Shown here: positions 47,613 through 57,553 of the stretch, piece by piece
Position numbering within the stretch: the first letter of the stretch is position 1
How the letters are laid out: the number at the start of each line of letters is the position of its first letter
Origin: Flavobacterium limnophilum
Lineage (GTDB): Bacteria > Bacteroidota > Bacteroidia > Flavobacteriales > Flavobacteriaceae
DNA: 64,000 nucleotides
Direction: 5' to 3'
Assembly (NCBI RefSeq): GCF_027111315.2
Contig: NZ_CP114289.2
Location: 868,001-932,000, forward strand
Position numbers and translations under genes: made by a program
The notes under the pieces: model-generated
Databases searched by the model: none
What the model saw: the letters and a program-made list of their open reading frames with translations, nothing else
What the model was told of the DNA's origin: nothing

Positions 47613-48767
47613 TTGTCAAAAGACCTTCAAAATAAAATGTTGTTCCAACAAGTAGTTGAGCTATTGCAAAATGCCCGACAACAGGTTTTGCGTACTGTAA
47701 ACACAACTATGGTTTGCACGTATTTCGAAATTGGAAGAATGATTGTTGAAGAAGAACAAAGTGGAAAAGACCGAGCAGAATATGGTAAACAAATTCTAAA
47801 AGGACTTTCTCAAGATTTGAAAAAGGAATTTGGGAAAGGGTTTTCTATTGATGTTTTAGAAAGAATTAGAAACTTTTATTTGATTTATTCAAAATCCGCA
47901 TCACTGTTGCGGATATTGGAAATAAAGAATTCCGCAACAGTGTTGCGGAATTCTGAAGTTTCAGTAAATGAAGATTTATCAATTTCGCCAACACCGTCTA
48001 CGAAATTCAAATATCAAAAAACGCAGACAGTGTCTACGATTTCTGAATTACAGAAAACATTATATGACTTTTTCAAATTAACGTGGTCTCATTATTCGTT
48101 TTTAATGCGAATAGACGATGAAAAGGAAAGACGTTTTTATGAAATAGAATCTGAAAAATACAATTGGAGTGTTCGAGAATTAAAACGACAATACGATTCG
48201 GCACTTTATACCAGATTGGCTTTGAGTCGAGACAAAGAAGGGGTTTTAAAACTTTCAGAACAAGGCCAGATTATTGAGAAACCAAAAGATCTTATCAAAG
48301 ATCCGTATATTCTAGAATTTCTTGGATTGCCAGAATTGCATCAGTATTCTGAAACGGAATTAGAGGCGGAAATCATTAGTAAGCTAGAGCATTTTCTATT
48401 AGAATTAGGTCACGGATTTACGTTTGTTGCGCGTCAACAAAGAATTACTTTCGACGATAAACACTTTCGAATTGATTTGGTTTTTTATAATCGGGTTTTA
48501 AAAAGTTTTGTTTTAATTGATTTAAAAATAGGAGAATTGAAACATCAAGATTTAGGTCAAATGCAAATGTATGTTAATTATTACGACAGAAAAATGCGAT
48601 TGGAAGACGAGAACAAAACCATTGGAATTGTTCTTTGTCAAAACAAAAGTGACTTGGTTGTGGAATATACTTTACCAGAAAATAACGAGCAAATCTTTGC
48701 CAGTAAATACAAAACAGTTCTTCCAAGTAAGGAAGATTTAATAAAATTAATTTCGGAATCAAAATAA
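47613..48767 (+). CDS. DUF1016 (YhcG-type) PDDEXK nuclease family protein
   Basis: The 384-residue protein has the DUF1016 N-terminus (TYFEIGRMIVEEEQSGKDRAEYG, KGFSIDVLERIRNFY), the LTWSHYSFLMRIDD segment, and the nuclease-like C-terminal half (FVARQQRITFDDKHFRIDLVFYNRVLKSFVLIDLKIG). Together these give a D...(D/E)xK pattern. The start is TTG at 47613 or ATG at 47637; ATG is more usual. It is inserted between parE and parC, its stop abutting the parC ATG. A variable linker contains palindromic repeats (47894-47954). Possibly a defence nuclease or recombination-related gene. Confidence 0.85.
   Translation: MSKDLQNKMLFQQVVELLQNARQQVLRTVNTTMVCTYFEIGRMIVEEEQSGKDRAEYGKQILKGLSQDLKKEFGKGFSIDVLERIRNFYLIYSKSASLLRILEIKNSATVLRNSEVSVNEDLSISPTPSTKFKYQKTQTVSTISELQKTLYDFFKLTWSHYSFLMRIDDEKERRFYEIESEKYNWSVRELKRQYDSALYTRLALSRDKEGVLKLSEQGQIIEKPKDLIKDPYILEFLGLPELHQYSETELEAEIISKLEHFLLELGHGFTFVARQQRITFDDKHFRIDLVFYNRVLKSFVLIDLKIGELKHQDLGQMQMYVNYYDRKMRLEDENKTIGIVLCQNKSDLVVEYTLPENNEQIFASKYKTVLPSKEDLIKLISESK
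47894..47954. repeat. two adjacent inverted repeats inside the DUF1016 gene
   Basis: ATCCGCA (47894-47900) with TGCGGAT (47908-47914), then a 14-bp palindrome with one central base, arms 47926-47939 and 47941-47954. Two looser copies of the same core lie downstream at about 47990-48045. They are translated as a linker between the DUF1016 domains. Confidence 0.9.
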
Positions 48768-51473
48768 ATGAAAGACGAAGAAGAAGATAACATCATTCCA
48801 AACGAAGACGAGAATAACGAAGAGTCAACCGAGTCCACGAGCGAAGAAGGATTCGAAGACATAATCACTTCGGGAGGAAATCATTTCTACGAGAACGACG
48901 AAAACAGCGAAGATACCATTACCAAAGTTACAGGAATGTACAAAGACTGGTTTTTGGATTATGCTTCCTATGTAATTCTCGAGCGAGCAGTTCCTGCTAT
49001 TGAGGACGGTTTCAAACCCGTTCAACGCCGAATTATGCACTCGCTTAAGGAATTGGATGACGGCCGTTACAATAAAGTAGCGAACGTTGTGGGACACACG
49101 ATGCAATACCATCCACACGGAGATCAGAGTATTGGTGATGCGATGGTGCAAATTGGCCAGAAAGAACTACTGATAGATTGTCAAGGAAACTGGGGAAATA
49201 TCCTCACGGGCGATGGTGCTGCGGCTTCTCGTTATATCGAAGCACGTTTGTCTAAATTTGCTTTGGAAGTCTTGTATTCTCCAAAAATCACCGATTGGGG
49301 TGTTTCCTATGATGGCCGTCGTGCCGAACCCAATAATCTTCCCGTAAAATTCCCATTGCTTTTGGCGCAAGGTGCTGAAGGGATTGCCGTTGGTTTATCA
49401 ACTAAAGTGTTGCCTCATAACTTCAATGAATTAATAGATGCTTCCATAAAGATTTTGAAAGGAAAACCATTTACAATTTATCCCGACTTTATGACAGCGG
49501 GAATTGCCGATGTTTCCAATTATAATGATGGATTGCGTGGTGGACGGGTTCGGGTTCGTGCCAAAATTGCCCAGTTGGACAAAAATACTTTGGTGATTAC
49601 CCAAATTCCGTTTTCAACAAATACTACGACTTTGATTGACAGTATTTTGAAAGCTAATGAAAAAGGGAAGATTAAAATCAAAAAGATTGAAGACAATACC
49701 GCTGCTGAGGTAGAGATATTGATTCATCTTTATCCAGGAGTTTCTCCAGACAAAACCATCGATGCTTTGTTTGCTTTCACGGCTTGCGAAACTTCGGTTG
49801 CGCCATTGGGTTGTGTGATTGAAGATAACAAACCGTTGTTTGTGGGCGTTTCGGATATGTTGAAAATTTCGACAGCCAGAACGGTTGATTTACTCAAGGC
49901 TGAATTGGAAATTCAACTGGAGGAACTAAAAAATAAATGGCATTTTTCTACTTTGGAAAAAATCTTCATTCGTGAAGAAATGTACATTGATTTCAAATTG
50001 TATTCCGATAGGGAATCACTTTACAAATATATGTACGACCGATTTGAGCCTTTTGCAAAATCATTCGTTAGGGAAATTAACGATGATGATTTACAGCGAT
50101 TGACTCAAATTCCAATGATTCGTATTACTCGTTTTGACTCTGATAAAGCCGATGATTTAATTGCCAAGTTGGAAGACGAAATGAAGGAAGTAGAGCATAA
50201 TTTGGCCAACTTAACCGATTTTGCCATTGCCTATTTCACCAAATTAAAAGAGAAATACGGAAAAGGAAGAGAACGTCAAACCGAATTGCGAAGTTTTGAT
50301 AATATCGAAGCGACCAAAGTAGCTTTGCGAAACACAAAACTTTACGTAAATAGGGAAGAAGGTTTCATTGGAACCGGATTGAAGAAAGATGAATACGTTA
50401 CGGATTGTTCGGATATTGATGACGTGATTGTTTTTCTCCGTGATGGAAATATGATGATTTGCAAAGTCGATGAAAAAAAATTCGTTGGAAAAGACATCAT
50501 TCACGTGGCTATTTTCGATAAAAGCGACAAGCGAACGATTTACAACATGATTTACCGTGACGGAAAATCGGGGCCATCTTACATCAAACGATTCAACGTT
50601 TCGGGAGTTACTCGCGACAAATTATACGATTTGACCAATGAAACCAAAGGCTCGCAAATCTTGTATTTTACTTGTAATCCAAATGGCGAAGCGGAGGTAA
50701 TCACTATTATTTTGCGCCAAATAGGAAGCATCAAAAAACTGAAATGGGATGTGGATTTTGCCAATATTGCCATCAAAGGTCGCGCTTCGAAAGGGAATTT
50801 GGTTTCCAAATATCCAATCAAAAAAATTGAAATCAAGGAAAAAGGAATTTCGACCTTGAAACCCAGAAAGATTTGGTTTGACGACACGGTTCAAAAACTG
50901 AATGTGGACGCCAGGGGAGAATTGTTGGGAGAATTCAGACCTAACGACAAGATTTTGGTGATTTCTCAATCCGGAAAATTGAAAGTCATCACGCCGGAAC
51001 TATCTACCCATTTCGATGAAGACATGGTGGTTCTGGAAAAATGGCATCCAAAAAAACCGATTTCTGCCATATATTATGATGGAGAAAAAGAGCGTTATTA
51101 CGTGAAGCGTTTCTTGATAGAAAACGAAAACAAAGAAGAAACCTTTATTACGGAACATCCAAAATCGCAACTAGAAATTGTTTCAACCGATTATCGTCCG
51201 ATGGCGGAATTGGTTTTTGCCAAAGTCAAAGGAGTTCAAAAAGAAAATCAAACGGTTGATATCGAAAATTTTATCGCCGTAAAAGGCTTCAAAGCGCTCG
51301 GAAATCAATTGACCACCGATAAGTTGAAACAAGTCAATTTATTGGAACCTTTGCCTTATGAAGAACCGGAAGAAGTGATTCCTGAAGAGTTGGAAGTAGA
51401 AGGCAGTACCGATATTGAAGAAGGTGACATTCAACTCGACGATGATGGTCAAATTACTTTAAGTTTAGAATAA
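48768..51473 (+). CDS. parC: DNA topoisomerase IV subunit A
   Basis: The 901-residue protein starts with an acidic stretch (EEEDNIIPNEDENNEES), then FLDYASYVILERAVPAIEDGFKPVQRRI, GHTMQYHPHGD, NWGNILTGDGAAASRYIEARLS with the catalytic Tyr in ASRYIEAR, and a beta-propeller-like C-terminus. It cleaves and religates DNA in complex with ParE. The ATG abuts the stop of the inserted gene, so translation coupling with DUF1016 is possible. The acidic N-terminal 50 residues are an unusual extension relative to E. coli ParC. Confidence 0.95.
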   Translation: MKDEEEDNIIPNEDENNEESTESTSEEGFEDIITSGGNHFYENDENSEDTITKVTGMYKDWFLDYASYVILERAVPAIEDGFKPVQRRIMHSLKELDDGRYNKVANVVGHTMQYHPHGDQSIGDAMVQIGQKELLIDCQGNWGNILTGDGAAASRYIEARLSKFALEVLYSPKITDWGVSYDGRRAEPNNLPVKFPLLLAQGAEGIAVGLSTKVLPHNFNELIDASIKILKGKPFTIYPDFMTAGIADVSNYNDGLRGGRVRVRAKIAQLDKNTLVITQIPFSTNTTTLIDSILKANEKGKIKIKKIEDNTAAEVEILIHLYPGVSPDKTIDALFAFTACETSVAPLGCVIEDNKPLFVGVSDMLKISTARTVDLLKAELEIQLEELKNKWHFSTLEKIFIREEMYIDFKLYSDRESLYKYMYDRFEPFAKSFVREINDDDLQRLTQIPMIRITRFDSDKADDLIAKLEDEMKEVEHNLANLTDFAIAYFTKLKEKYGKGRERQTELRSFDNIEATKVALRNTKLYVNREEGFIGTGLKKDEYVTDCSDIDDVIVFLRDGNMMICKVDEKKFVGKDIIHVAIFDKSDKRTIYNMIYRDGKSGPSYIKRFNVSGVTRDKLYDLTNETKGSQILYFTCNPNGEAEVITIILRQIGSIKKLKWDVDFANIAIKGRASKGNLVSKYPIKKIEIKEKGISTLKPRKIWFDDTVQKLNVDARGELLGEFRPNDKILVISQSGKLKVITPELSTHFDEDMVVLEKWHPKKPISAIYYDGEKERYYVKRFLIENENKEETFITEHPKSQLEIVSTDYRPMAELVFAKVKGVQKENQTVDIENFIAVKGFKALGNQLTTDKLKQVNLLEPLPYEEPEEVIPEELEVEGSTDIEEGDIQLDDDGQITLSLE

Positions 51474-51499
51474 AAAAAGCTCCGAAAGGAGCTTTTTTT
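51472..51499. terminator. bidirectional terminator between parC and fbp
   Basis: A run of A, GCTCC, the tetraloop GAAA, GGAGC and a run of T. It sits right at the parC stop and serves both convergent genes. Confidence 0.9.
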
Positions 51500-51536
51500 G
51501 TACAATTTATGACGAAATCTAAAATTTGAAATCAAT

Positions 51537-52556
51537 CTAGTATTTACTCAATTTGGCAGCGAGCATAAATTCTTCCACTTTGTCCACCATATTGGCGCTT
51601 CCGCAAAAGAAAGGACATCTTTCGTGCAGTTCGGTTGGAACGATTTCCATTATTCTCGAAAATCCGTCCGAGGCTTTTCCTCCGGCTTGTTCCGCTATAA
51701 ATGCCATTGGGTTGCATTCATACAAAAGGCGCAATTTTCCTTTTGGCGATTTGGTACTTGTTGGATACAAATAAATCCCCCCTTTTATCAAATTACGGTG
51801 AATGTCTGGTGCCAAACTTCCAATATATCTCGAAGTGTAAGGTCTGTCACCTTCCTCGGTTTGGCAATATTTGATATAGTCTTTGATTCCTCTTGGAAAA
51901 TGAACATAGTTTCCTTCATTTACAGAATAAACGGTACCATCAACCGGGAATTTCATTTTTGGATGCGACAAATAGAACGTTCCAATAGCAGGATTCAAGG
52001 TGAAACCATTTACACCGTGCCCAGTGGTATAAACCAAAATCGTTGAGGTTCCGTAAAGCACATAACCCGCTGCAACTTGAGCTGTTCCGGGTTGTAAAAA
52101 ATCTTCCATTGTTACAGGAGTTCCCACTTCGGAGATTCTTCTGTAAACCGAAAAAATGGTTCCAACGGAAGCATTCACATCAATGTTTGACGAGCCATCC
52201 AATGGATCCATCAAGAGCACATACTTGTTGTTGTTGCCTTTATCGCTCCCTTGAACGGTAATGAATTCATCGTTTTCTTCCGAAGCAATTCCGCAAACAA
52301 TTTCTCGGTTGATTAGCGTTTGAATGAAAACCTCATTGGCATAAACGTCCAGTTTTTGCTGGTCTTCGCCTTGAACGTTTTTTTCGCCAACACCACCAAT
52401 GATGTCAACCAATCCAGCCTTGTTTACTTTATAACTGACTACTTTTGCAGCCAATTTGATGGAGTTGAAAATGCGGGACAATTCACCCGACGAGTATTGA
52501 AATTCCTTTTGGTTTTCAATAATAAATTCCCCTAAAGTTAGATTGTTTTCTTTCAT
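51537..52556 (-). CDS. fbp: class 1 fructose-1,6-bisphosphatase
   Basis: The 339-residue protein has [32 protein letters not shown] with the metal-binding DPLDGSS, the active-site region [19 protein letters not shown], and [18 protein letters not shown]. It removes the C1 phosphate of fructose-1,6-bisphosphate in gluconeogenesis. The gap to the upstream CE12 gene is 31 bp, so it may be co-transcribed with the pectin genes. Growth on galacturonate requires gluconeogenesis, which makes this placement sensible (inference). Confidence 0.96.
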   Translation of the reverse strand: MKENNLTLGEFIIENQKEFQYSSGELSRIFNSIKLAAKVVSYKVNKAGLVDIIGGVGEKNVQGEDQQKLDVYANEVFIQTLINREIVCGIASEENDEFITVQGSDKGNNNKYVLLMDPLDGSSNIDVNASVGTIFSVYRRISEVGTPVTMEDFLQPGTAQVAAGYVLYGTSTILVYTTGHGVNGFTLNPAIGTFYLSHPKMKFPVDGTVYSVNEGNYVHFPRGIKDYIKYCQTEEGDRPYTSRYIGSLAPDIHRNLIKGGIYLYPTSTKSPKGKLRLLYECNPMAFIAEQAGGKASDGFSRIMEIVPTELHERCPFFCGSANMVDKVEEFMLAAKLSKY

Positions 52557-52587
52557 TTGAGTTTGGTTTAGTAGTAGTTAGTGTGAT

Positions 52588-53322
52588 TTATAGTTTGATA
52601 TATTTTACTATATCTAGTTTAGTTTTTTTCAATTCTTCTACGGCAATTTTGGCAACTTCGGTGGCTCCTTTTACGCAAAGATGCGTGTCATCGGCTTTGT
52701 CTTCTTTGTAATAAGGGATTTCTCCAGCCTTGAAATGCAAATGCAATTGTTTTGATTTCTCGGTACCATACGATTGTTCCAATAGTTCAGTCAAATATTC
52801 CATATCGATGAAGGGAACGTTGTATTCTTGGGCTACCAAGCGTGCTTCCATGGTATAATCGCCGTGAGTGCTTATCAAAACACCCTTTTCATTGAAATTT
52901 CTTCGAACGATGGAAGAAAAGATAATTGGTGTGGCTCCTTTTGCCCTGCTTTCTTCCACGAAGCGAATCAAATTGTGTCGATAGGCCGTATGTGGATTGG
53001 TGTAGCGCAAGGAATCTTTTTCTTTTGCATCATTATGTCCAAATTGAATAAAAACATAATCGCCTTTTTTTAGGGTTTTAAGAATGTCGTCCCAACGTTT
53101 TTCAGCAATAAAACTTCGGGTGCTTCTGCCATTTACGGCTCTGTTGTCGATGGTAATGTTGTCATTAAAAAAAAGTGGCAACATTTGTCCCCAGCCGCGT
53201 TCCGGGTTTTCTTCGGGTTTTATTTTATTGGCCATTGTAGAATCGCCAATGCCGTAGATGGTTGGTTTTTGTGCAAAACAATTTAGCGTGAATAGCAATA
53301 ATAAAAAGGTAATGAATTTCAT
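52588..53322 (-). CDS. SGNH rhamnogalacturonan acetylesterase, CE12-like
   Basis: The 244-residue protein has a signal peptide (MKFITFLLLLFTLNCFA, cut near QKP), the GDST block YGIGDSTMANK with catalytic Ser, VFIQFGHNDAKEKD (Asn/His block), and DDTHLCVKGATEVAKIA with the Asp/His of the triad. It removes acetyl groups from rhamnogalacturonan or homogalacturonan in the periplasm. It is in the pectin operon between the GH28 gene and fbp. The length agrees with the CE12 family. Confidence 0.87.
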   Translation of the reverse strand: MKFITFLLLLFTLNCFAQKPTIYGIGDSTMANKIKPEENPERGWGQMLPLFFNDNITIDNRAVNGRSTRSFIAEKRWDDILKTLKKGDYVFIQFGHNDAKEKDSLRYTNPHTAYRHNLIRFVEESRAKGATPIIFSSIVRRNFNEKGVLISTHGDYTMEARLVAQEYNVPFIDMEYLTELLEQSYGTEKSKQLHLHFKAGEIPYYKEDKADDTHLCVKGATEVAKIAVEELKKTKLDIVKYIKL

Positions 53323-53342
53323 AGTATTTAGTTTTAATGAAT

Positions 53343-54695
53343 TTATTTTACGGCTGTTGGAGTTGTAGCTTTTGTGCCAATTACAACTTCATTTGTGGTT
53401 ACATTTTCGGTGTTTGTAATTGTCATTCCGTTTTTGGCAGATTGTATGTTGATGTTGTCCAATTTGATGTTGGCTACTTTTTTATCCGGAAACCCTTCGA
53501 TTACAATTCCTGTATTTGTGGCTTCGACACAGCTAATATTGGAAAAAGAAATATCGGAAACTTTGGAAGGAAATAGCCCACCGCCTTCTCCGTGATAATT
53601 GGCGGTGATGTAAAGACAATCTTCTACTTTTCCAAAAGCCAAGTTGTTGAAATAAATATCCTTGACATAGCCACCTCGATCAGAATTGGTTTTTATAAAA
53701 ATCCCTCTTTTCAAATAGCCGCGAAATTTGCTGTTTTCGACATATACATTTCGAACGCCGGCCGACATTTCGCTGCCAATGACAATGGCGTGCAAACCTT
53801 TGAATTCACAATTTCTAATGACGATGTTTTCCGAAGGCGTATCAGAATTGCTGCGGCCTTCATCGTCTCTTCCTGCTTTGATGGCCACGTTGTCGTCGGC
53901 ATTGTCAAACAGTACGTTTTCTATTAAAATATCGCTGGAATATTCGGGGTCAATGCCATCGTTATTGTTGTTGTGGGCATCGTATTTTACGCCACGAATC
54001 GTTATGCTTTTGCTTTTTAATAAATGGACGCACCAAAAAGGGGAATCTTCTATCTGGACATTTTCTAACAGAATGTTTTTTGAATTGAAAAACTGGATCA
54101 GCTGTGGCCTTAAATAATGGCCTTCGCCAAAAATCCGCTCTTTGAGGGGCGTGTTTTTATGGTTCATTTCCCTGCTCAACAATTGGTCTTTCTTTTCCAG
54201 AGGCTTCCATTTTATCCAAGTGTTTTTGGCTTCGCCATCGATGATTCCGTTGCCTGTTATGGCAATGTTTTCTACGTTGTTGGCGTAAATCATTGGGCTG
54301 TAATTGTAAAGCATTGTGCCTTCCCAACTGGTTAAAACCAAGGGATAATCTTTTGGATTGGAACCAAATCGAATTTTGGCGCCGTCTTCCAAATGCAGAT
54401 TTACGTTACTGACAAAATGAATCGGGCCATTCAAGGTGTAAATTCCTTTCGGGACAAGGATGGTGCCTCCGTTATTTTTTTTGCAAAGCGCCATTGCCTT
54501 GTCAAAAGCGGGTTTGGCATTGCTGATGGAATCGCCTTTTGCACCCAATTTTGTAACTGTAATTTGATAGGAAGGAATGGTAGGTAATGGAATCCGTTTG
54601 ATGATTTCATCGACTTTATGGGACGGGAAACTGTTATTTTGGGCAAAACAATAAAAAAAAGAAAAGAACAGGCAGAGTAAGAGTTTGTGTTTCAT
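53343..54695 (-). CDS. GH28 polygalacturonase-like enzyme with altered active-site text
   Basis: The 450-residue protein has a signal peptide (MKHKLLLCLFFSFFYCFA) and a right-handed parallel beta-helix. Active-site text is NNNNDGIDPEYS, NADDNVAIKAGRD and LHAIVIGSEMSAG where GHG would be expected, and GIFIKTNSDRGG where RIK would be expected. His is kept, but the flanking Gly and the Arg are replaced, which suggests an altered specificity (exo-acting or rhamnogalacturonan hydrolase). It follows the PL10 gene and precedes the CE12 gene in the same direction. A second GH28 gene at 60015 keeps canonical text. Confidence 0.85.
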   Translation of the reverse strand: MKHKLLLCLFFSFFYCFAQNNSFPSHKVDEIIKRIPLPTIPSYQITVTKLGAKGDSISNAKPAFDKAMALCKKNNGGTILVPKGIYTLNGPIHFVSNVNLHLEDGAKIRFGSNPKDYPLVLTSWEGTMLYNYSPMIYANNVENIAITGNGIIDGEAKNTWIKWKPLEKKDQLLSREMNHKNTPLKERIFGEGHYLRPQLIQFFNSKNILLENVQIEDSPFWCVHLLKSKSITIRGVKYDAHNNNNDGIDPEYSSDILIENVLFDNADDNVAIKAGRDDEGRSNSDTPSENIVIRNCEFKGLHAIVIGSEMSAGVRNVYVENSKFRGYLKRGIFIKTNSDRGGYVKDIYFNNLAFGKVEDCLYITANYHGEGGGLFPSKVSDISFSNISCVEATNTGIVIEGFPDKKVANIKLDNINIQSAKNGMTITNTENVTTNEVVIGTKATTPTAVK

Positions 54696-54798
54696 TTTCT
54701 AATATTTATAATTGTTATATACTAAAAAAATCGCCGTTTCCGGATGGTTACGACGATTTATGTTTTTTGGCAATAAATGGGATGAAATTTAGAAAATT

Positions 54799-55887
54799 TT
54801 ATTTATTGTATTTTCTGCTCCATTTGGAATATTTTTTCAAAACTTCTTTTGGTTGATTGGAGTACCAACTGTATCCAGCTCTTCTCTCTTGACCAATGTC
54901 AGACAGTTTGTCTTTTTTAATTCCATCACGATCACAGAAAAAAGGTTTGCTGGTTTCAAGATCCATAAATCTAGCCCATATTGGCATTCCATTTGCAGGA
55001 TCATCGATCATGACTTTATCTGAAATTTTTCCGTCTTCTCCAATGATGCGTATTTCTTTAAGAGAATTAATTTTTGTTTTTTCGAACCAATTGTAGGCAC
55101 TATTTACCGCGTTTATGATTTCAGGCGTAGGCTCTTTAATGGACATTAAAAGCAATACAATTTTAGCCGATTCTTTTCCACTCAAAGAAGGGAGTTCATA
55201 AGCTCTTGCTTTTGCTGGCAGAAGGGTAACTTCATCGTGCTGCTGACACCAACCGGTAAGTGTTTCTCCTTGTTTGTATTGTGTTTTTAAAATACAATCA
55301 ATGCCTTTGTCGAAAGCTATTTTGGCTTTGTCAAGTGTGGCTTGAGGCGGTTTTATGGAATAAACATTTGTGTTTTCGATGCAGTTTTTTAGGACATTTA
55401 ATGTGTTGACCATCGAATCGTCATTATAGGTAATATGCGTGTAATATCCTTTTTTGAGGGGATAAAATTGAGGCCAACCTCCGTTTTCATATTGTGCTTC
55501 TAACAAGTAATCTAAACCTGCCAGGAAGGATTTTGAATATCTTTCGTCATTTGTTTGCGCATACATTTTAGAAAGAAACAACATTTCCTGGGTGGTGGCT
55601 TTATTGTCCGTTGTTATTTCTTTTGTGTCAGATTTAAGCTCAATTAATTTTTGCTTGTCCTGGTTAGTCAATGGAGCGTGCATTTCAATGTTTTTTGGCC
55701 AACCTCCAATGTTGCGTTGGTATAACAATACATTTTCGGCAACATCATAGGCTTCTCTGGTTGCAAACCAAGCAGGCTCTTTTTTAGTTATGATTTCAGA
55801 CCATTTTTCTTGGCTAAGTTGTGCATAACTACTAGTGCTCATTACAAATAATAAAGCAAGGATGATTGTTTCTTTTAATTTGTTCAT
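54799..55887 (-). CDS. PelA/Pel-15E family pectate lyase, PL10
   Basis: The 362-residue protein has a signal peptide (MNKLKETIILALLFVMSTSSYA) and LLYQRNIGGWPKNIEMHAPLT, QYENGGWPQFYPLKKGYYTHITYNDDSM, and AKARAYELPSLSGKESA. These match the TIGR02474 (PelA) type, whose alpha/alpha-barrel fold eliminates uronate residues from homogalacturonan. It acts outside the cytoplasm on de-esterified pectin. It lies between the GH43 gene and a GH28 gene. The length is typical of the family catalytic domain alone. Confidence 0.87.
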   Translation of the reverse strand: MNKLKETIILALLFVMSTSSYAQLSQEKWSEIITKKEPAWFATREAYDVAENVLLYQRNIGGWPKNIEMHAPLTNQDKQKLIELKSDTKEITTDNKATTQEMLFLSKMYAQTNDERYSKSFLAGLDYLLEAQYENGGWPQFYPLKKGYYTHITYNDDSMVNTLNVLKNCIENTNVYSIKPPQATLDKAKIAFDKGIDCILKTQYKQGETLTGWCQQHDEVTLLPAKARAYELPSLSGKESAKIVLLLMSIKEPTPEIINAVNSAYNWFEKTKINSLKEIRIIGEDGKISDKVMIDDPANGMPIWARFMDLETSKPFFCDRDGIKKDKLSDIGQERRAGYSWYSNQPKEVLKKYSKWSRKYNK

Positions 55888-55906
55888 TTTTTTTTAGATG
55901 TTTTAT

Positions 55907-57538
55907 TTATTTTGTTATTCTAAACCAGTCAATACGAACGCTTCCCGCGTCATTTATGTTTCCGTTTCTAAGTGCTAAAAAGCCTAATTTTGCCCCAATC
56001 CATTTGCCTTCTCTTGCAGTAAAATCAGTTCCAATGGCAGTGAATTTTTTGCCGTCTTCACTATAGAAGAAATTGCAAATTCCGCCCGCTTTTACTTTTA
56101 CTTGAAGGTAAAAGGTATTGCTTTTTAATTGGAAGGAATCACTTTCGGTTTCTTTTCCTTTTTTGTCTGCGTTTTTACAGATTACTTGCGATATGGAAAG
56201 TTGTCCAGCAGTTTGTTTTACTTTCAAATAGCTGTAATCAAGTCCCATTATTACCAAACCGGTTTGTTCATCGTCAAAACGGGCATTGAAAGTCATTTTG
56301 GTGGTTGCGGTAAATTCGTCGGCTGGAAATTTTTGCAATAATAAATTCCCCACATCAAATAAATTGGTCGCTTCTTTTGGCATTGGACGGCAATACATTG
56401 TATAGTAACCCATTGTAGATGGAAAACCCCAATATACTTGTTGATTGGCGTGCCATTGCCATTGCAACCCTAACTTGGGAGAATTAAATTCGTCCGAATC
56501 AGGTGGAGTCGTGATAGGATATGTTTTTCCAACATTGGGTTTCTTGTAAGTTGCCACAGGTTCGCCGGTTCCATCGCCATCTTTGTCCGTTCCGATTACC
56601 GGCCAATCATTGATCCATTTCATGGGTTGCAAATGAACGACTCTACCGTAGGCAAACTTGTCTTGAAAGTGGAAAAACCAATCTTCACCAGTTTGTGTTT
56701 GAACCCAAGCACCTTGGTGTGGGCCGTTGACTTTTGTTTTCCCTTGATCCAGAACCTTTCTTTTCTCGTATGGACCCCAAATATTTTTTGATCTCAACAC
56801 GGTTTGCCATCCTGTAGGTACTCCACCAGCGGGAGCAAAAACATAATAATAGCCATTGCGTTTGTATAATTTTGGACCTTCGATTGTGGCTTCGCCATCG
56901 TGACCGTCAATAATAATAACATCGTCATTGTTGTTGGCAAGAGTTCCTTCTGGGTTTAAAGAGCAAATTGCCAGTAAACTTTTGAATCCTGCACGGCTTC
57001 CAGCATAAGCATAAGCAAGATAGGCTTTGCCGTCATCGTCCCATAATGGGCAAGGGTCAATCAAACCTTTTCCTTCTTTGACCATAACGGGTTCAGACCA
57101 ATCGCCTTTTGGGTCTTTGGTTTTGATCATGTAAATTCCATAGTCAGGGTCAGGATAATAGATATAAAATTCCTCATTGTGGAATCGTATGGACGGAGCC
57201 CAAACTCCGTTTCCGTGACCGGGTTTGTCATAAACGTCGAAAGGAGGTTGTTTTTTAAGGGCATAATTGACCAATTCCCAATTGACCATATCCTTGGAAT
57301 GCAAAATGGGCAAACCAGGAATGCAATTGAAGGAAGATGAGGTCATGTAATAATCATCACCAACACGAATGGCATCGGGATCAGAGTAATCGGCATTGAT
57401 GATTGGGTTTTTGTAAGTTCCATCGCCATTGTCGGCTACCCAAACTTGGGAACGATTCGTTTCGTTTTTTTCTTGCGCAATTGCCGTTTGAAGAGCAATG
57501 ATGCATAAAAAAAGCGAGGTGATTTTTATAAATTTCAT
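55907..57538 (-). CDS. GH43-family glycoside hydrolase with C-terminal beta-sandwich
   Basis: The 543-residue protein has a signal peptide (MKFIKITSLFLCIIALQTAIA) and NADYSDPDAIRVGDDYYMTSSSFN with the base Asp. IDPCPLWDDDGKAY carries the modulating Asp and GEATIEGPKLYKRNGYYY the acid Glu. The C-terminal part (about 350-543) is a concanavalin-like beta-sandwich with Trp-rich text. GH43 enzymes cleave arabinose or xylose side chains; in this context arabinan or rhamnogalacturonan side chains are likely. It follows the GH105 gene by 15 bp. Confidence 0.9.
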   Translation of the reverse strand: MKFIKITSLFLCIIALQTAIAQEKNETNRSQVWVADNGDGTYKNPIINADYSDPDAIRVGDDYYMTSSSFNCIPGLPILHSKDMVNWELVNYALKKQPPFDVYDKPGHGNGVWAPSIRFHNEEFYIYYPDPDYGIYMIKTKDPKGDWSEPVMVKEGKGLIDPCPLWDDDGKAYLAYAYAGSRAGFKSLLAICSLNPEGTLANNNDDVIIIDGHDGEATIEGPKLYKRNGYYYVFAPAGGVPTGWQTVLRSKNIWGPYEKRKVLDQGKTKVNGPHQGAWVQTQTGEDWFFHFQDKFAYGRVVHLQPMKWINDWPVIGTDKDGDGTGEPVATYKKPNVGKTYPITTPPDSDEFNSPKLGLQWQWHANQQVYWGFPSTMGYYTMYCRPMPKEATNLFDVGNLLLQKFPADEFTATTKMTFNARFDDEQTGLVIMGLDYSYLKVKQTAGQLSISQVICKNADKKGKETESDSFQLKSNTFYLQVKVKAGGICNFFYSEDGKKFTAIGTDFTAREGKWIGAKLGFLALRNGNINDAGSVRIDWFRITK

Positions 57539-57553
57539 TCGAATGACTATTTT

